A stretch of DNA of 48,056 bases from an uncultured Nocardioides sp. (lineage in GTDB: Bacteria; Actinomycetota; Actinomycetes; Propionibacteriales; Nocardioidaceae): NCBI RefSeq assembly GCF_902805925.1, contig NZ_CADCUP010000048.1:1-48056 (forward strand), read 5' to 3'. Made by a program: the position numbers and the translations under genes. Below the pieces are notes generated by a model. It saw nothing but the letters and a program-made list of their open reading frames with translations. It ran no database searches and had not been told where the DNA came from. Below, piece after piece: positions 1 through 10,505 of the stretch; position 1 is the stretch's first letter; every line of letters begins with the position of its first letter.

Positions 1-34
1 GGGCGCTCGGAGGAGGGACCGTAGGCTCCGGCCC

Positions 35-724
35 GTGGCCCGCGCAGACCTCGACAAGCAGCCGACCGACGTACGACGCATGTTCGACGCCGTGGCCCGG
101 CGGTACGACGTGACCAACGACGTGCTCTCACTCGGCCAGGACCGGCGCTGGCGCCGCGACGTCGTCGACGCCGTCGACCCCGGCGCGGGGGAGTGGGTGC
201 TCGACCTCGCGGCCGGCACCGGCACGTCGAGCCAGCCCTTCGCCGACGCCGGGGCGGTCGTCGTGCCCTGCGACTTCTCCCTCGGCATGCTGCGGGTCGG
301 CAAGCGCGCACGGCCGGCGCTGCCCTTCACCGCCGGCGACGGCACCCGGCTGCCCTTCGCCGACGACACCTTCGACGCCGTGACGATCTCCTTCGGGCTG
401 CGCAACATCGTCGACCCGATGGCCGGGCTGCGCGAGATGCTGCGCGTGACGCGGCCGGGCGGCCGGCTGGTGGTGTGCGAGTTCAGCCACCCGACCTGGA
501 CGCCGTTTCGCACCGTCTACCTCGAGTACCTGATGAAGGCGCTGCCCACCGTCGCCCGCGCCGTCTCCTCCAGCCCCGACGCCTACGTCTACCTCGCCGA
601 GTCGATCCGTGCCTGGCCCGACCAGGCGGGTCTGGCCGCCCTGGTCGCCGAGGCGGGCTGGCGGCGTCCGGAGTGGCGCGACCTGACCGGCGGGGTGGTC
701 GCGCTGCACCGCGCGACCGCCTGA
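35..724 (+). CDS. menG: demethylmenaquinone methyltransferase (MenG/UbiE family)
   Basis: SAM-dependent C-methyltransferase that converts demethylmenaquinone to menaquinone, the last step of menaquinone synthesis. The N-terminus reads [30 protein letters not shown], the family's usual opening. It is followed by the SAM-binding glycine loop [12 protein letters not shown] near residues 55-66 and the conserved SFGLRNIVD near residue 118. The length of 229 aa is normal. The GTG start at 35 keeps the family N-terminus; an AGGAGG at 11-16 lies rather far upstream. Placement directly before the nuo operon makes sense because menaquinone is the electron acceptor of complex I in actinobacteria. Family assignment is firm; substrate is inferred from the menaquinone-type context. 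Confidence 0.93.
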   Translation: MARADLDKQPTDVRRMFDAVARRYDVTNDVLSLGQDRRWRRDVVDAVDPGAGEWVLDLAAGTGTSSQPFADAGAVVVPCDFSLGMLRVGKRARPALPFTAGDGTRLPFADDTFDAVTISFGLRNIVDPMAGLREMLRVTRPGGRLVVCEFSHPTWTPFRTVYLEYLMKALPTVARAVSSSPDAYVYLAESIRAWPDQAGLAALVAEAGWRRPEWRDLTGGVVALHRATA

Positions 725-827
725 GACGTCTCCACCGGGGCCTGTGCCGGGCGTGCTGATTTTGAGAAGCGGTTCGTGCGTTAAATGCGCAGGTCAACGG
801 CGGTGACGGCGGGGCCCCACCCCGAGA

Positions 828-855
828 TGACGGATGTACGGGCGCCGCCTAGACT
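828..855 (+). promoter_or_regulatory. candidate promoter of the nuo operon
   Basis: The 229-bp gap between menG and nuoA contains TGACGG (828-833) and TAGACT (850-855) separated by 16 bp, a plausible sigma-70-type -35/-10 pair. A start near 862 would leave a leader of about 90 nt before nuoA. No other convincing promoter pair was seen in this gap. Visual motif match only. Confidence 0.4.
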
Positions 856-870
856 GGGGGCTGCGCCACT

Positions 871-886
871 CGTGAAGTGATTCACA
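871..886. promoter_or_regulatory. Rex-like redox operator upstream of nuoA
   Basis: The 16-bp sequence CGTGAAGTGATTCACA is an inverted repeat (GTGAA, 4-nt centre, TTCAC). It fits the actinobacterial Rex operator form TGTGAA-N4-TTCACA with one half-site mismatch, at the first base. It lies just downstream of the candidate -10 and 68 bp before the nuoA ATG, where a bound repressor would block transcription. Rex senses the NADH/NAD+ ratio and is known to control respiratory genes, including nuo, in Streptomyces; control here is inferred. Confidence 0.55.
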
Positions 887-953
887 AGGTCACATGACGC
901 GGTCATGGACAGAGGTCCCGCGGGGGCGGCTCGACGGAAGGGAACGCACGGCA

Positions 954-1313
954 ATGGAGCTCTACACGCCAGTCCTGGCGTTGGCCCTCCTCGCGGCGGG
1001 CTTCGCGATCTTCTCGGTGGGCGTCAGCACGCTGACCGGGCCCAAGCGCTACAACCGGGCCAAGCTCGACTCCTACGAGTGCGGCATCGAGCCGACACCG
1101 CAGCCCGTGGGCGGCGGCCGGTTCCCGGTGAAGTACTACATCACCGCGATGCTCTTCATCATCTTCGACATCGAGATCATCTTCCTCTACCCGTGGGCCG
1201 TGCACTTCGACGCCATGGCGTGGTTCGGGTTGATCGAGATGGTGCTGTTCATCGCCACCGTGTTCGTCGCCTACGCCTACGTCTGGCGTCGCGGCGGCCT
1301 GGAATGGGACTGA
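954..1313 (+). CDS. nuoA: NADH-quinone oxidoreductase subunit A
   Basis: Small membrane subunit of complex I. The 119-aa protein has three hydrophobic helices and the signature region [14 protein letters not shown] followed by [18 protein letters not shown], including the family Cys in YECG. The ATG at 954 is preferred over the in-frame GTG/ATG codons further upstream because it gives the normal family length, begins in the first helix, and has a GAAGGGA ribosome-binding site about 11 nt upstream. It is the first gene of a complete nuoA-N operon; nuoB follows after 7 bp. Confidence 0.96.
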   Translation: MELYTPVLALALLAAGFAIFSVGVSTLTGPKRYNRAKLDSYECGIEPTPQPVGGGRFPVKYYITAMLFIIFDIEIIFLYPWAVHFDAMAWFGLIEMVLFIATVFVAYAYVWRRGGLEWD

Positions 1314-1320
1314 GGTAATC

Positions 1321-1875
1321 ATGGGACTCGAAGAGAAGCTGCCCAGCGGCGTCCTGCTGACGACCGTCGAGGGGGTCGCCGGCTACATGCGCAAGGCGTC
1401 GTTCTGGCCCGCGACCTTCGGGCTGGCCTGCTGTGCCATCGAGATGATGACCTCCGGCGGCCCGAAGTACGACCTCGCCCGCTTCGGCATGGAGGTCTTC
1501 CGGGCCAGCCCGCGCCAGGCCGACCTGATGATCGTCGCCGGCCGGGTGAGCCAGAAGATGGCTCCCGTGCTGCGCCAGATCTACGACCAGATGGCGGAGC
1601 CGAAGTACGTCCTGGCCATGGGCGTCTGCGCCAGCTCCGGTGGCATGTTCAACAACTACTCGATCGTGCAGGGCGTCGACCACATCGTGCCCGTCGACAT
1701 GTACCTCCCCGGCTGCCCGCCCCGCCCCGAGATGCTGATCGACGCGATCCTCAAGCTCCATGACCAGGTGCAGGCCACCAAGCTGGGCGTCAACCGCAGC
1801 AAGGAGGTCGAGGAGCTGGAGACCGCGGCCCTCACCGCCGTGCCCACCTCGCAGATGAGGGGCCTGCTGCGATGA
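1321..1875 (+). CDS. nuoB: NADH-quinone oxidoreductase subunit B (N2 cluster)
   Basis: Peripheral-arm subunit that carries the terminal [4Fe-4S] cluster N2 next to the quinone pocket. The four expected cysteines are present: the adjacent pair in [10 protein letters not shown] (residues 37-38), C103 in MGVCASSGG and C132 in [10 protein letters not shown]. The length of 184 aa is typical for actinobacteria. The stop overlaps the nuoC start by 4 bp (ATGA), so translation is probably coupled. Confidence 0.97.
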   Translation: MGLEEKLPSGVLLTTVEGVAGYMRKASFWPATFGLACCAIEMMTSGGPKYDLARFGMEVFRASPRQADLMIVAGRVSQKMAPVLRQIYDQMAEPKYVLAMGVCASSGGMFNNYSIVQGVDHIVPVDMYLPGCPPRPEMLIDAILKLHDQVQATKLGVNRSKEVEELETAALTAVPTSQMRGLLR

Positions 1876-2726
1876 GCGGCGACAACCGCTCGGGCCGCAG
1901 CTCCGACAACCGTCCGAAGGGCGCCGAGGACGAGCGCGTCCGCGGTGAGCAGCCGGTGTCGGTGGCGCCCACCGACGCCAGCCCCCACGTCCGGCAGGAC
2001 GGTGCCGAGCGCAGCGAGACCCGCGAGGACAAGGTCCGCGCCGCCGGCCTGGTGCCCGACCGCACCACCGTCGAGCAGGCCGTCGGCGTGCGCCACGGCA
2101 TGTTCGGCGCCCGCGGCACCGGCGACACCAGCGGCTACGGCGGCCTGGTGGCCCCGATCGTCTACCCCGGCACCGCCTCGCGCCCGTACGGCGGCTGGTT
2201 CGACGAGGTCGCCGACGCGCTCGAGGCGCGGCTGCGCCAGACCGACCTCGAGGCGGCGATCCACCGGGTCGTCATCTTCCGCGGCGAGATCACGTTCCAC
2301 GTGCGGCGCCACGACCTCCCGTTCGTCGCCCAGATGCTGCGCGACGACGAGACGCTGCGCTTCGAGCTCTGCTCGGGCGTGAGCGGCGTGCACTACCCCG
2401 ACGACACCGGGAGCGAGCTGCACGCGGTCTACCACCTGCTCTCGATGACCCACAACCGCCGGATCCGGCTCGAGGTCACCGCGCCCGACGCCGACCCCCA
2501 CATCCCGTCGCTGGTCAGCATCTACCCGACCATCGACTGGCACGAGCGCGAGACCTACGACATGTTCGGCCTGCAGTTCGACGGCCACCCCGCGCTCACG
2601 CGCATCCTCATGCCCGACGACTGGCCGGGCCACCCGCAGCGCAAGGACTACCCCTTGGGCGGCATTCCCGTGGAGTACAAGGGCGGCAGCATCCCGCCGC
2701 CCGATCAGCGGAGGACCTACAACTGA
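1872..2726 (+). CDS. nuoC: NADH-quinone oxidoreductase subunit C
   Basis: The 30-kDa type subunit of the peripheral arm that packs against NuoD. Residues from about 105 to 270 form the Complex1_30kDa domain, with the signature [17 protein letters not shown] and the C-terminal RKDYPLGG. The first 60 or so residues are highly charged and low in complexity, and are probably disordered; the following stretch with [16 protein letters not shown] is shared by actinobacterial NuoC proteins. At 284 aa it is longer than the core domain because of this N-terminal extension. It overlaps nuoB by 4 bp and nuoD by 1 bp (TGATG). Confidence 0.95.
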   Translation: MSGDNRSGRSSDNRPKGAEDERVRGEQPVSVAPTDASPHVRQDGAERSETREDKVRAAGLVPDRTTVEQAVGVRHGMFGARGTGDTSGYGGLVAPIVYPGTASRPYGGWFDEVADALEARLRQTDLEAAIHRVVIFRGEITFHVRRHDLPFVAQMLRDDETLRFELCSGVSGVHYPDDTGSELHAVYHLLSMTHNRRIRLEVTAPDADPHIPSLVSIYPTIDWHERETYDMFGLQFDGHPALTRILMPDDWPGHPQRKDYPLGGIPVEYKGGSIPPPDQRRTYN

Positions 2727-4066
2727 TGTCGACCACCGAAGATCTCTACGCACAGCCCTCCGACACCAGCCAGGGCAAGGTGTTCACCGTCACCGGCCAG
2801 GACTGGGACTCCATCACCCAGGGCCTCGGCGACTCCGCCGAGGAGCGCGTCGTCGTCAACATGGGGCCCCAGCACCCCTCGACCCACGGCGTGCTGCGGC
2901 TCATCCTCGAGCTGGAGGGCGAGACGGTCACCGAGGCCCGCTGCGGCATCGGCTACCTCCACACCGGCATCGAGAAGAACATGGAGTACCGCTCCTGGGT
3001 GCAGGGCGTCACGTTCTGCACGCGGATGGACTACCTCTCCCCGTTCTACAACGAGGCGACGTACTCCCTGGGCGTCGAGCGGCTCCTCGACATCGAGGAC
3101 GACATCCCCGAGAAGGCCCAGGTCATGCGGGTCCTGCTCATGGAGCTCAACCGCATCTCCTCCCACCTCGTCGCCGTGGCGACCGGTGGCATGGAGATCG
3201 GCGCGCTGACGGTCATGACCGTCGGCTTCCGCGAGCGCGAGCTGGTCCTCGACCTGTTCGAGCTGATCACCGGCCTGCGCATGAACCACGCGTTCATCCG
3301 CCCCGGTGGCGTGGCCCAGGACGTCCCGCCCGGTGCCCTCGACGAGATCCGCGACTTCGTCGTGCTGATGAGGAAGCGCCTGCCCGAGTACGCCGCCCTG
3401 TGCAACGCCAACCCGATCTTCAAGGCCCGCCTGGAGGGCGTGGGCCACCTCGACCTGGCGGGCTGCATCGCGCTGGGCCTGACCGGGCCGCCGCTGCGCG
3501 CCACCGGCTACGCCTGGGACCTCCGCAAGACCCAGCCGTACTCCGGCTACGAGACCTACGACTTCGACGTGCACACGTGGGACACCGCCGACGCCTACGG
3601 CCGCTTCCGCGTCCGCCTGGCCGAGATGGACGAGTCGCTGCGGATCGTCGAGCAGTGCGTCGAGCGCCTCGCCGGCCTGGAGGGGGCGCCGGTCATGGTC
3701 GGCGACAAGAAGATCGCCTGGCCCAGCCAGCTCGCCATCGGCAGCGACGGCATGGGCAACAGCCTGGACCACATCAAGCACATCATGGGCGAGTCCATGG
3801 AGGCGCTGATCCACCACTTCAAGCTGGTGACCGAGGGCTTCCGCGTCCCGCCGGGCCAGGCCTACGTGCCGGTCGAGTCGCCGCGCGGCGAGCTCGGTGC
3901 GCACGTCGTCTCCGACGGCGGCACGCGCCCGTTCCGGGCCCACTTCCGCGACCCGTCCTTCACCAACCTGCAGGCGACGAGCGTGATGAGCGAGGGCGGC
4001 ATGGTCGCCGACGTGATCGTCGCGATCGCCTCGATCGACCCCGTCATGGGAGGCGTTGACCGATGA
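2726..4066 (+). CDS. nuoD: NADH-quinone oxidoreductase subunit D
   Basis: The 49-kDa subunit, related to the hydrogenase large subunit, which forms the quinone cavity with NuoB. Recognisable family segments are [15 protein letters not shown] near residue 45, [10 protein letters not shown], the arginine- and glycine-rich [17 protein letters not shown], and the C-terminal DPVMGGVDR. The length of 446 aa is normal. A TGATG junction couples it to nuoC, and its ATGA stop overlaps nuoE. Confidence 0.97.
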   Translation: MSTTEDLYAQPSDTSQGKVFTVTGQDWDSITQGLGDSAEERVVVNMGPQHPSTHGVLRLILELEGETVTEARCGIGYLHTGIEKNMEYRSWVQGVTFCTRMDYLSPFYNEATYSLGVERLLDIEDDIPEKAQVMRVLLMELNRISSHLVAVATGGMEIGALTVMTVGFRERELVLDLFELITGLRMNHAFIRPGGVAQDVPPGALDEIRDFVVLMRKRLPEYAALCNANPIFKARLEGVGHLDLAGCIALGLTGPPLRATGYAWDLRKTQPYSGYETYDFDVHTWDTADAYGRFRVRLAEMDESLRIVEQCVERLAGLEGAPVMVGDKKIAWPSQLAIGSDGMGNSLDHIKHIMGESMEALIHHFKLVTEGFRVPPGQAYVPVESPRGELGAHVVSDGGTRPFRAHFRDPSFTNLQATSVMSEGGMVADVIVAIASIDPVMGGVDR

Positions 4067-4806
4067 GCACCCCGATGAGCACCCCGATCAGCGTCCCGGT
4101 GACCACCCCGACGGTCATCGACGACACCACCTACGCCGAGCTCCGCGAGATCGCCGCCCGCTACCCCCAGGCGCGGTCGGGCCTGCTGCCGATGCTGCAC
4201 CTCGTGCAGTCGGTGCACGGCCGGGTGACGCCGGAGGGCATCGAGGCGTGTGCCGAGGTCCTCGGGCTCAGCGCGGCCGAGGTCAGCGGGGTGGCGACCT
4301 TCTACACGATGTTCAAGCGCAAGCCGGTCGGCGACTACCTCGTCGGCGTCTGCACCAACACGCTCTGCGCGGTGATGGGCGGCGACGCGATCTTCGACCG
4401 GCTCAAGGAGCACCTCGACGTCGGCAACGACGAGACCGCCGAGCGACGACCCCAGGACGCCGCGACCGTCTCCCTCGAGCACATCGAGTGCAACGCGGCG
4501 TGCGACTACGCGCCGGTGGTGATGGTCAACTGGGAGTTCATGGACAACCAGACCCCGGAGTCCGCGACGCAGCTGGTCGACGACCTGCGCACCGGCGCCG
4601 GCGTCCGCTCCACCCGGGGCCCGAGGATCTGCTCGTGGCGCCAGGCCGAGCGGGTGCTCGCCGGGTTCAACGACGGCCAGGCCGACGAGGGCCCGGCCGG
4701 CGGCGCCCCCACGATGCACGGACTCGGCATCGCCCGTGACCGCGGCTGGACGGCGCCCGACCCGGCGTCCGTCCCGGCCCAGCCCCAGGAAGGCGACTCG
4801 AAGTGA
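4063..4806 (+). CDS. nuoE: NADH-quinone oxidoreductase subunit E
   Basis: The 24-kDa thioredoxin-like subunit that holds the [2Fe-2S] cluster N1a. The ligands appear as CTNTLC (C-x4-C) and CNAAC (C-x3-C) further downstream; the segment VATFYTMF is also characteristic. The protein is 247 aa, with a Pro/Gly-rich C-terminal tail after the cluster domain. The first 12 bp are repeated in tandem (ATGAGCACCCCG twice), which provides two in-frame ATGs at 4063 and 4075; 4063 is chosen because it overlaps the nuoD stop as elsewhere in this operon. The nuoF start overlaps its stop by 4 bp (GTGA). Confidence 0.95.
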   Translation: MSTPMSTPISVPVTTPTVIDDTTYAELREIAARYPQARSGLLPMLHLVQSVHGRVTPEGIEACAEVLGLSAAEVSGVATFYTMFKRKPVGDYLVGVCTNTLCAVMGGDAIFDRLKEHLDVGNDETAERRPQDAATVSLEHIECNAACDYAPVVMVNWEFMDNQTPESATQLVDDLRTGAGVRSTRGPRICSWRQAERVLAGFNDGQADEGPAGGAPTMHGLGIARDRGWTAPDPASVPAQPQEGDSK

Positions 4807-6125
4807 CTGACACCCTGACCCCGGTCCTCACCCGCAACTGGGACGCCGACCGCAGCTGGACCCTCGCCTCCTACGAGGCCCAGGGCGGCTACGCCGGCCT
4901 GAAGAAGGCGCTGGCCCCCGAGTTCGGCGGGCCCGACGCCGTCGTCTCGGCCGTCAAGGACTCAGGCCTGCGCGGCCGCGGCGGTGCCGGCTTCCCGACC
5001 GGCATGAAGTGGGGCTTCATCCCGCAGGACAACCCCAAGCCGAAGTACCTCGTGGTCAACGCCGACGAGTCGGAGCCGGGCACCTGCAAGGACATCCCGC
5101 TGATGATGGCCAGCCCGCACACCCTGGTGGAGGGCGTGATCATCAGCTCCTTCGCCATCCGGGCCAACCAGGCGTTCATCTACATCCGCGGCGAGGTGCT
5201 CCACGTGATCCGTCGCGTGCAGCGCGCCGTGCAGGAGGCCTACCTCGCCGGCCACCTCGGCAAGAACATCCACGGCTCGGGCTACGACCTCGACGTCGTG
5301 GTGCACGCCGGTGCGGGCGCCTACATCTGCGGCGAGGAGACCGCCCTGCTCGAGGGTCTCGAGGGCCGGCGCGGCCAACCGCGGCTCCGCCCGCCGTTCC
5401 CGGCGGTGGCCGGCCTCTACGCCAGCCCGACGGTGATCAACAACGTCGAGTCGATCGCCTCGGTGCCGAGCATCATCGACAACGGTGCCGCCTGGTTCTC
5501 CTCCATGGGCACCGAGCGGTCCAAGGGCTTCGGCATCTTCAGCCTGTCCGGCCACGTGACCAACCCGGGACAGTACGAGGCCCCGCTGGGCATCACCCTG
5601 CGCACGCTGATCGACCTCGCCGGCGGCATGCGCGGTGGGCGGCAGCTGAAGTTCTGGACCCCGGGCGGCTCCTCGACGCCGATGCTGACCGCCGAGCACC
5701 TCGACGTGCCGCTGGACTTCGAGGGTGTCGGCGCTGCCGGCTCGATGCTCGGCACCCGCGCCCTCCAGCTCTTCGACGAGACGGTGTGCGCGGTGCGCGC
5801 CACGCTGCGCTGGACCGAGTTCTACAAGCACGAGTCCTGCGGCAAGTGCACCCCGTGCCGCGAGGGCACCTGGTGGCTGGTGCAGACCCTGGCCCGTCTC
5901 GAGAAGGGGCAGGGCAGCGAGGCCGACCTCGACCTGCTGCTCGACCAGTGCGACAACATCCTCGGCCGCTCCTTCTGCGCCCTCGCCGACGGTGCGGTCA
6001 GCCCCATCCAGTCCTCCATCCAGTACTTCCGCGACGAGTTCGTCGAGCACTTCACCTCCGGCGGCTGCCCCTTCGACCCGGCGGCCTCGACCCTCTTCGC
6101 ACCGGCAGGAGCATCCGCTTCATGA
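4803..6125 (+). CDS. nuoF: NADH-quinone oxidoreductase subunit F (NADH/FMN site)
   Basis: The 51-kDa subunit that binds NADH and FMN and carries [4Fe-4S] cluster N3. It shows the NADH-binding glycine loop [16 protein letters not shown], the FMN motif [15 protein letters not shown], and the cluster motif [12 protein letters not shown] with a later Cys in RSFCALADG. The length of 440 aa is normal. The start is GTG within the GTGA overlap with nuoE, and nuoG overlaps its stop by 4 bp. Confidence 0.97.
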   Translation: MTDTLTPVLTRNWDADRSWTLASYEAQGGYAGLKKALAPEFGGPDAVVSAVKDSGLRGRGGAGFPTGMKWGFIPQDNPKPKYLVVNADESEPGTCKDIPLMMASPHTLVEGVIISSFAIRANQAFIYIRGEVLHVIRRVQRAVQEAYLAGHLGKNIHGSGYDLDVVVHAGAGAYICGEETALLEGLEGRRGQPRLRPPFPAVAGLYASPTVINNVESIASVPSIIDNGAAWFSSMGTERSKGFGIFSLSGHVTNPGQYEAPLGITLRTLIDLAGGMRGGRQLKFWTPGGSSTPMLTAEHLDVPLDFEGVGAAGSMLGTRALQLFDETVCAVRATLRWTEFYKHESCGKCTPCREGTWWLVQTLARLEKGQGSEADLDLLLDQCDNILGRSFCALADGAVSPIQSSIQYFRDEFVEHFTSGGCPFDPAASTLFAPAGASAS

Positions 6126-8548
6126 CGACCACCCCCTCGAAGACCGACCTCGTCACGCTGACGATCGACGGCGTCTCGGTCAGCGTGCCGCCCGGCACGC
6201 TGGTGATCCGCGCCGCCGAGCAGGTCGGCGTGCAGATCCCGCGCTTCTGCGACCACCCGCTGCTCGCCCCGGTCGGCGCGTGCCGCCAGTGCCTCGTCGA
6301 GGTCGCCATGCCCGGGCCCGACGGCTCGATGCGCCAGATGCAGGGCCCGCCCGGGCGCATGAAGCCGCAGGCCTCGTGCACCCTGGTCGCCACCGAGGGC
6401 ATGGAGGTGAAGACGCAGATCTCCTCCGCTGGTGCCGACAAGGCGCAGCAGGGGATCATGGAGTTCCTGCTGGTCAACCATCCCCTCGACTGCCCGGTCT
6501 GCGACAAGGGCGGCGAGTGCCCGCTGCAGAACCAGGCGATGTCCAACGGTCGCGGCGAGTCCCGCTTCGACGGTGTCAAGCGCACCTTCCCCAAGCCGAT
6601 CAACATCTCCGCGCAGGTCCTCCTCGACCGCGAGCGCTGCGTGCTGTGCGCGCGGTGCACCCGCTTCTCCGAGGAGATCGCCGGCGACCCCTTCATCGCG
6701 CTCATCGAGCGGGGCGCCCTGCAGCAGGTCGGCATCTACGAGAAGGAGCCCTTCGAGTCCTACTTCTCGGGCAACACCATCCAGATCTGCCCGGTCGGCG
6801 CCCTCACCTCGGCCGACTACCGCTTCCGCTCGCGCCCCTTCGACCTCGTCTCCAGCCCGTCGGTGGCCGAGCACGACGCCTGCGGATCCGCGATCCGGGT
6901 CGACCACCGTCGCGGCAAGGTCATGCGCCGCCTGGCCGGCAACGACCCCGAGGTCAACGAGGAGTGGATCACCGACAAGGACCGCTTCGCCTTCGGCTAC
7001 TCCCGCGCCGCCGACCGCATCACCTACCCGATGGTGCGCGACGACCAGAGCGGTGAGCTGCGCCCGGCGTCGTGGCCCGAGGCCTTCACCGTGGCCGCTC
7101 GCGGGCTCCGCGCCGCCGGGGCCGGCGCCGTGCTCACCGGTGGCCGGGTCACCGCCGAGGACGCCTACGCCTACGCCAAGTTCGCCCGGGTGGCGCTCGG
7201 CACCAACGACATCGACTTCCGCTCGCGGCCGCTCTCGGCTGAGGAGACATCGTTCCTCGGCGCCCACGTCGCCCTCTCCGGGGGCGTGACGTACGCCGAC
7301 CTGGAGCAGGCCTCGGTCGTGGTCCTCGCCGGCTTCGAGCCCGAGGACGAGGCCGGCCCGGTCTTCCTGCGCCTGCGCAAGGCCACCCGCGGTCGCACCC
7401 GCGTGGTGTCGGTCGCGCCGTACACCTCCCGCGGGCTGGCCAAGCTGGACGGCCGGCTCGTGCGCACGGTCCCCGGCGAGGAGGCCGCAGCGCTGGCTGC
7501 GCTCGCCGACGACGGGGTGGTCGCCCTCGACAGCGGCGGCATCATCATGGTCGGCGAGCGCCTGGCCACCTCACCCGGCGCCTACGCCGCGGCCCTGGAC
7601 CTCGCGGCCACCACCGGTGCCCGGCTCGTCTGGGTGCCGCGCCGCGCAGGCGACCGCGGTGCGGTCGAGGCCGGCTGCCTGCCGACCCTGCTGCCGGGCG
7701 GCCGTCCGGTCGCCGACGCGCAGGCCCGGGTCGACGCCGCCGCCGCGTGGGGCGTCGCCTCCGTGCCCGAGCAGGTCGGCCGCGACGCCGACGCGATCGT
7801 GGCCGCCCTCCTCGGCGGAGAGGTGGGCGGGCTCGTGATCGGGGGCGTCGACCCCGACGACACCCGCGACCCCGCCGCCACCCGTGCCGCCGTCGCGGCC
7901 GCCCGCTTCGTGGTGGCCCTGGAGCTGCGCGAGACCGACGTGACCCGTGCCGCCGACGTCGTCCTGCCCGTGGCCCCGGTCTTCGACAAGGCGGGCACGT
8001 TCGTCACCTGGGACGCCCGCACGCGTCCCTTCGAGGCCCTGCTCAGCAACCCCGCGTCCCTGCCCGACCTGCGGGTGCTCTCCGGCGTCGCCGAGGAGAT
8101 GGGCGCCCCGCTCGGCTTCCGCACCGTCGAGCAGGTCCGCGCCGAGATGATGGCGATCGGCCCCTGGGACGGCGCCCGTCCGGTGTTCGCGCAGAGCAGG
8201 CCGACGGCCGCGCCAGCAGGCGCCGGGACCTTCCGGCTCGCCACCTGGAAGCAGATGGTCGACCTCGGCTCCATGCAGGACGGTGTCGACCACCTCCGCG
8301 CCACCGCCCGCCGGCCCGTCGCCCGCCTGGGCCAGGCGGCGTACGACGACCTGTTCGGGACGCTCGACCCCGGCGCGGTCCCGCAGGTCACCGTGACCGG
8401 TGACCGTGGCGCGGTGACCCTGCCGGTCGTGGTCGCCGACCTGCCCGCGGGCGTCGTGTGGGTGCCCGCCAACTCGTTCGGCAACGGTGTGCTGGCCGAC
8501 CTCGCCTCCCCGGGGAGCTCGGTCGACGTGAAGGGAGTCCGCGCATGA
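6122..8548 (+). CDS. nuoG: NADH-quinone oxidoreductase subunit G
   Basis: The 75-kDa subunit, which chains iron-sulfur clusters between NuoE/F and NuoI. The N-terminal ferredoxin-like domain has [15 protein letters not shown]. It is followed by [13 protein letters not shown], a His/Cys region, then [10 protein letters not shown] and ICPVGALTS, and a molybdopterin-oxidoreductase-like C-terminal half without obvious cofactor residues. The ATG at 6122 sits in the 4-bp overlap with nuoF; the open frame continues upstream, but that part is antisense-like filler. The protein is 808 aa, within the actinobacterial range. Confidence 0.96.
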   Translation: MTTTPSKTDLVTLTIDGVSVSVPPGTLVIRAAEQVGVQIPRFCDHPLLAPVGACRQCLVEVAMPGPDGSMRQMQGPPGRMKPQASCTLVATEGMEVKTQISSAGADKAQQGIMEFLLVNHPLDCPVCDKGGECPLQNQAMSNGRGESRFDGVKRTFPKPINISAQVLLDRERCVLCARCTRFSEEIAGDPFIALIERGALQQVGIYEKEPFESYFSGNTIQICPVGALTSADYRFRSRPFDLVSSPSVAEHDACGSAIRVDHRRGKVMRRLAGNDPEVNEEWITDKDRFAFGYSRAADRITYPMVRDDQSGELRPASWPEAFTVAARGLRAAGAGAVLTGGRVTAEDAYAYAKFARVALGTNDIDFRSRPLSAEETSFLGAHVALSGGVTYADLEQASVVVLAGFEPEDEAGPVFLRLRKATRGRTRVVSVAPYTSRGLAKLDGRLVRTVPGEEAAALAALADDGVVALDSGGIIMVGERLATSPGAYAAALDLAATTGARLVWVPRRAGDRGAVEAGCLPTLLPGGRPVADAQARVDAAAAWGVASVPEQVGRDADAIVAALLGGEVGGLVIGGVDPDDTRDPAATRAAVAAARFVVALELRETDVTRAADVVLPVAPVFDKAGTFVTWDARTRPFEALLSNPASLPDLRVLSGVAEEMGAPLGFRTVEQVRAEMMAIGPWDGARPVFAQSRPTAAPAGAGTFRLATWKQMVDLGSMQDGVDHLRATARRPVARLGQAAYDDLFGTLDPGAVPQVTVTGDRGAVTLPVVVADLPAGVVWVPANSFGNGVLADLASPGSSVDVKGVRA

Positions 8549-9924
8549 CGATCCCGAGCCTGCTGCTGCCGATGGCGGTCGACGACCTGTCGGCCTTCGG
8601 CAAGGACCCGTGGTGGCTGGTCATCATCAAGGCCGTGGTGATCTTCGTCGTGCTGGTGCTGCTCACGCTGTTCAACATCTGGTGGGAGCGCCGCGTCGTC
8701 GCGCGCATGCAGCACCGCATCGGCCCCAACGTGCACGGGCCCTTCGGCCTGCTGCAGTCGCTCGCCGACGGCGTGAAGCTGGCGCTGAAGGAGGACGTCA
8801 TCCCCAAGGCCGCCGACAAGGTGGTCTTCGTCATCGCGCCGGTGATCGCGGTGATCCCGGCGTTCGTGACGTTCGCGGTGATCCCGTTCGGCCCCGAGGT
8901 GGGGCTGCCGTTCACCGACCGCACCACCCCGCTTCAGCTGACCGACATGCCGGTCGCGGTGCTGTTCGTGATGGCGATCGCCTCGATCGGCATCTACGGC
9001 ATCGTGCTCGGAGGCTGGTCCTCCGGATCGACGTACTCCCTGCTCGGGGGCCTGCGCTCGAGCGCCCAGATGATCTCCTACGAGGTCGCCATGGGCCTGG
9101 CGCTGGTGGCGGTGTTCCTCTACGCCGGGTCGATGTCGACCTCGCAGATCGTGGACGCCCAGGCCAGCACCAACACCCTGGACGTGCTGGGCCTCGAGGT
9201 GCCCGTGCCCGGGTGGTTCGCGCTGATCCTGCTGCCGTCGTTCGTGGTCTACATCATCGCGATGGTCGGCGAGACCAACCGTGCGCCGTTCGACCTCCCC
9301 GAGGCCGAGGGCGAGCTGGTCGGCGGCTTCCACACCGAGTACTCCAGCCTGAAGTTCGCGCTGTTCTTCCTCGCCGAGTACATCAACATGGCGACCGTCT
9401 CGGCGCTGGCCACCACGCTGTTCCTCGGTGGCTGGCGCGCGCCCTGGCCGCTCTCGATGTGGGACGGCGCCAACGAGGGCTACCTGCCGGTGCTGTGGTT
9501 CTTCGGCAAGGTGCTGGTGTTCATCTTCTTCTTCATCTGGCTGCGCGGCTCGCTGCCCCGGCTGCGCTACGACCAGTTCATGGCGTTCGGGTGGAAGGTG
9601 CTCATCCCGGTCTCGCTGGTCTGGATCGTGGCCGTGGCCACCATCCGCCTGGCCGCGAGCTCCGAGAGCCTCGACCGCACCTGGGTGATGGCCGCCATCG
9701 GCGTGGCGCTGGCGCTGTTCCTGGCGATGTTCTTCCTCGGTGACCGGCCCGATCCCGAGCCCGAGGCCCTGGCCGGGTCCGAGGAGCCCGCCGACGTCTA
9801 CGCCGGCGGCTTCCCGGTGCCGCCCATGCCCGAGGGCGGCGCCGTCCGTGGCGCCGCCGCCCCGCTCACGTTCCACACGACCACGAGGCGGTCCTCCGTG
9901 ACCACCGATGGCGAGGAGATCTGA
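8545..9924 (+). CDS. nuoH: NADH-quinone oxidoreductase subunit H
   Basis: Membrane subunit that forms the quinone-entry channel and links the peripheral arm to the proton pumps. It has eight or more hydrophobic helices and the conserved loop [17 protein letters not shown] plus RMQHRIGPN near the N-terminus. The protein is 459 aa, with a roughly 50-residue acidic, proline-rich cytoplasmic tail after the last helix. The ATG at 8545 overlaps the nuoG stop by 4 bp; earlier in-frame starts would lie inside nuoG. The stop forms TGATG with nuoI. Confidence 0.96.
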   Translation: MTIPSLLLPMAVDDLSAFGKDPWWLVIIKAVVIFVVLVLLTLFNIWWERRVVARMQHRIGPNVHGPFGLLQSLADGVKLALKEDVIPKAADKVVFVIAPVIAVIPAFVTFAVIPFGPEVGLPFTDRTTPLQLTDMPVAVLFVMAIASIGIYGIVLGGWSSGSTYSLLGGLRSSAQMISYEVAMGLALVAVFLYAGSMSTSQIVDAQASTNTLDVLGLEVPVPGWFALILLPSFVVYIIAMVGETNRAPFDLPEAEGELVGGFHTEYSSLKFALFFLAEYINMATVSALATTLFLGGWRAPWPLSMWDGANEGYLPVLWFFGKVLVFIFFFIWLRGSLPRLRYDQFMAFGWKVLIPVSLVWIVAVATIRLAASSESLDRTWVMAAIGVALALFLAMFFLGDRPDPEPEALAGSEEPADVYAGGFPVPPMPEGGAVRGAAAPLTFHTTTRRSSVTTDGEEI

Positions 9925-10505
9925 TGGCCGACTCTGATTCCAAGAGTCTCAAGGAGCAGTTCTGGGACCCCGTCGCGGGCTTCGGGGTGACGTTCCGGAC
10001 CATGTTCAAGAAGGTGGTCACCGAGCAGTACCCCTTCGAGAAGCAGCCCACGGCGCCCCGCTTCCACGGCCGGCACCAGCTCAACCGCTGGCCCGACGGC
10101 CTCGAGAAGTGCATCGGGTGCGAGCTGTGCGCCTGGGCGTGCCCCGCCGACGCGATCTACGTCGAGGGTGCCTCCAACTCCGACGCCGACGGTGAGCGCT
10201 ACAGCCCCGGGGAGCGGTACGGCCGCGTCTACCAGATCAACTACCTGCGCTGCATCCTGTGCGGCCTGTGCATCGAGGCGTGCCCCACCCGCGCGCTGAC
10301 GATGACCAACGAGTACGAGCTCGCCGACAGCAGCCGCGCCGACCTCATCTACGAGAAGAGCGACCTGCTGGCCCCGCTCCTGCCCGGAATGGAGCAGCCG
10401 CCGCACCCGATGCGGCTGGGCTCGGACCAGGGCGACTACTACCGCGGGAACTTCTCCACCCAGGGCGCCCCCGAGCAGGAGTCGTCCCCGGGAGGATCGG
10501 ACTGA
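9924..10505 (+). CDS. nuoI: NADH-quinone oxidoreductase subunit I
   Basis: Ferredoxin-like subunit with two [4Fe-4S] clusters (N6a and N6b) that pass electrons to NuoB. Two CxxCxxCxxxCP motifs are visible: [12 protein letters not shown] and [12 protein letters not shown]. At 193 aa it has the usual length, and it lacks membrane helices. It has 1-bp overlaps (TGATG) with both nuoH and nuoJ. Confidence 0.97.
   Translation: MADSDSKSLKEQFWDPVAGFGVTFRTMFKKVVTEQYPFEKQPTAPRFHGRHQLNRWPDGLEKCIGCELCAWACPADAIYVEGASNSDADGERYSPGERYGRVYQINYLRCILCGLCIEACPTRALTMTNEYELADSSRADLIYEKSDLLAPLLPGMEQPPHPMRLGSDQGDYYRGNFSTQGAPEQESSPGGSD

Noticed and set aside
7582..9876. A 764-codon open frame on the minus strand across nuoG and nuoH
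   Set aside because: Composition is His/Arg/Gly/Gln-rich without any family motif, and it is fully antisense to two certain genes. In GC-rich DNA the third-position bias keeps antisense frames open. The same applies to long frames at 11546-13177 (-), 13504-14802 (-), 22003-23478 (+) and 23469-24893 (+).
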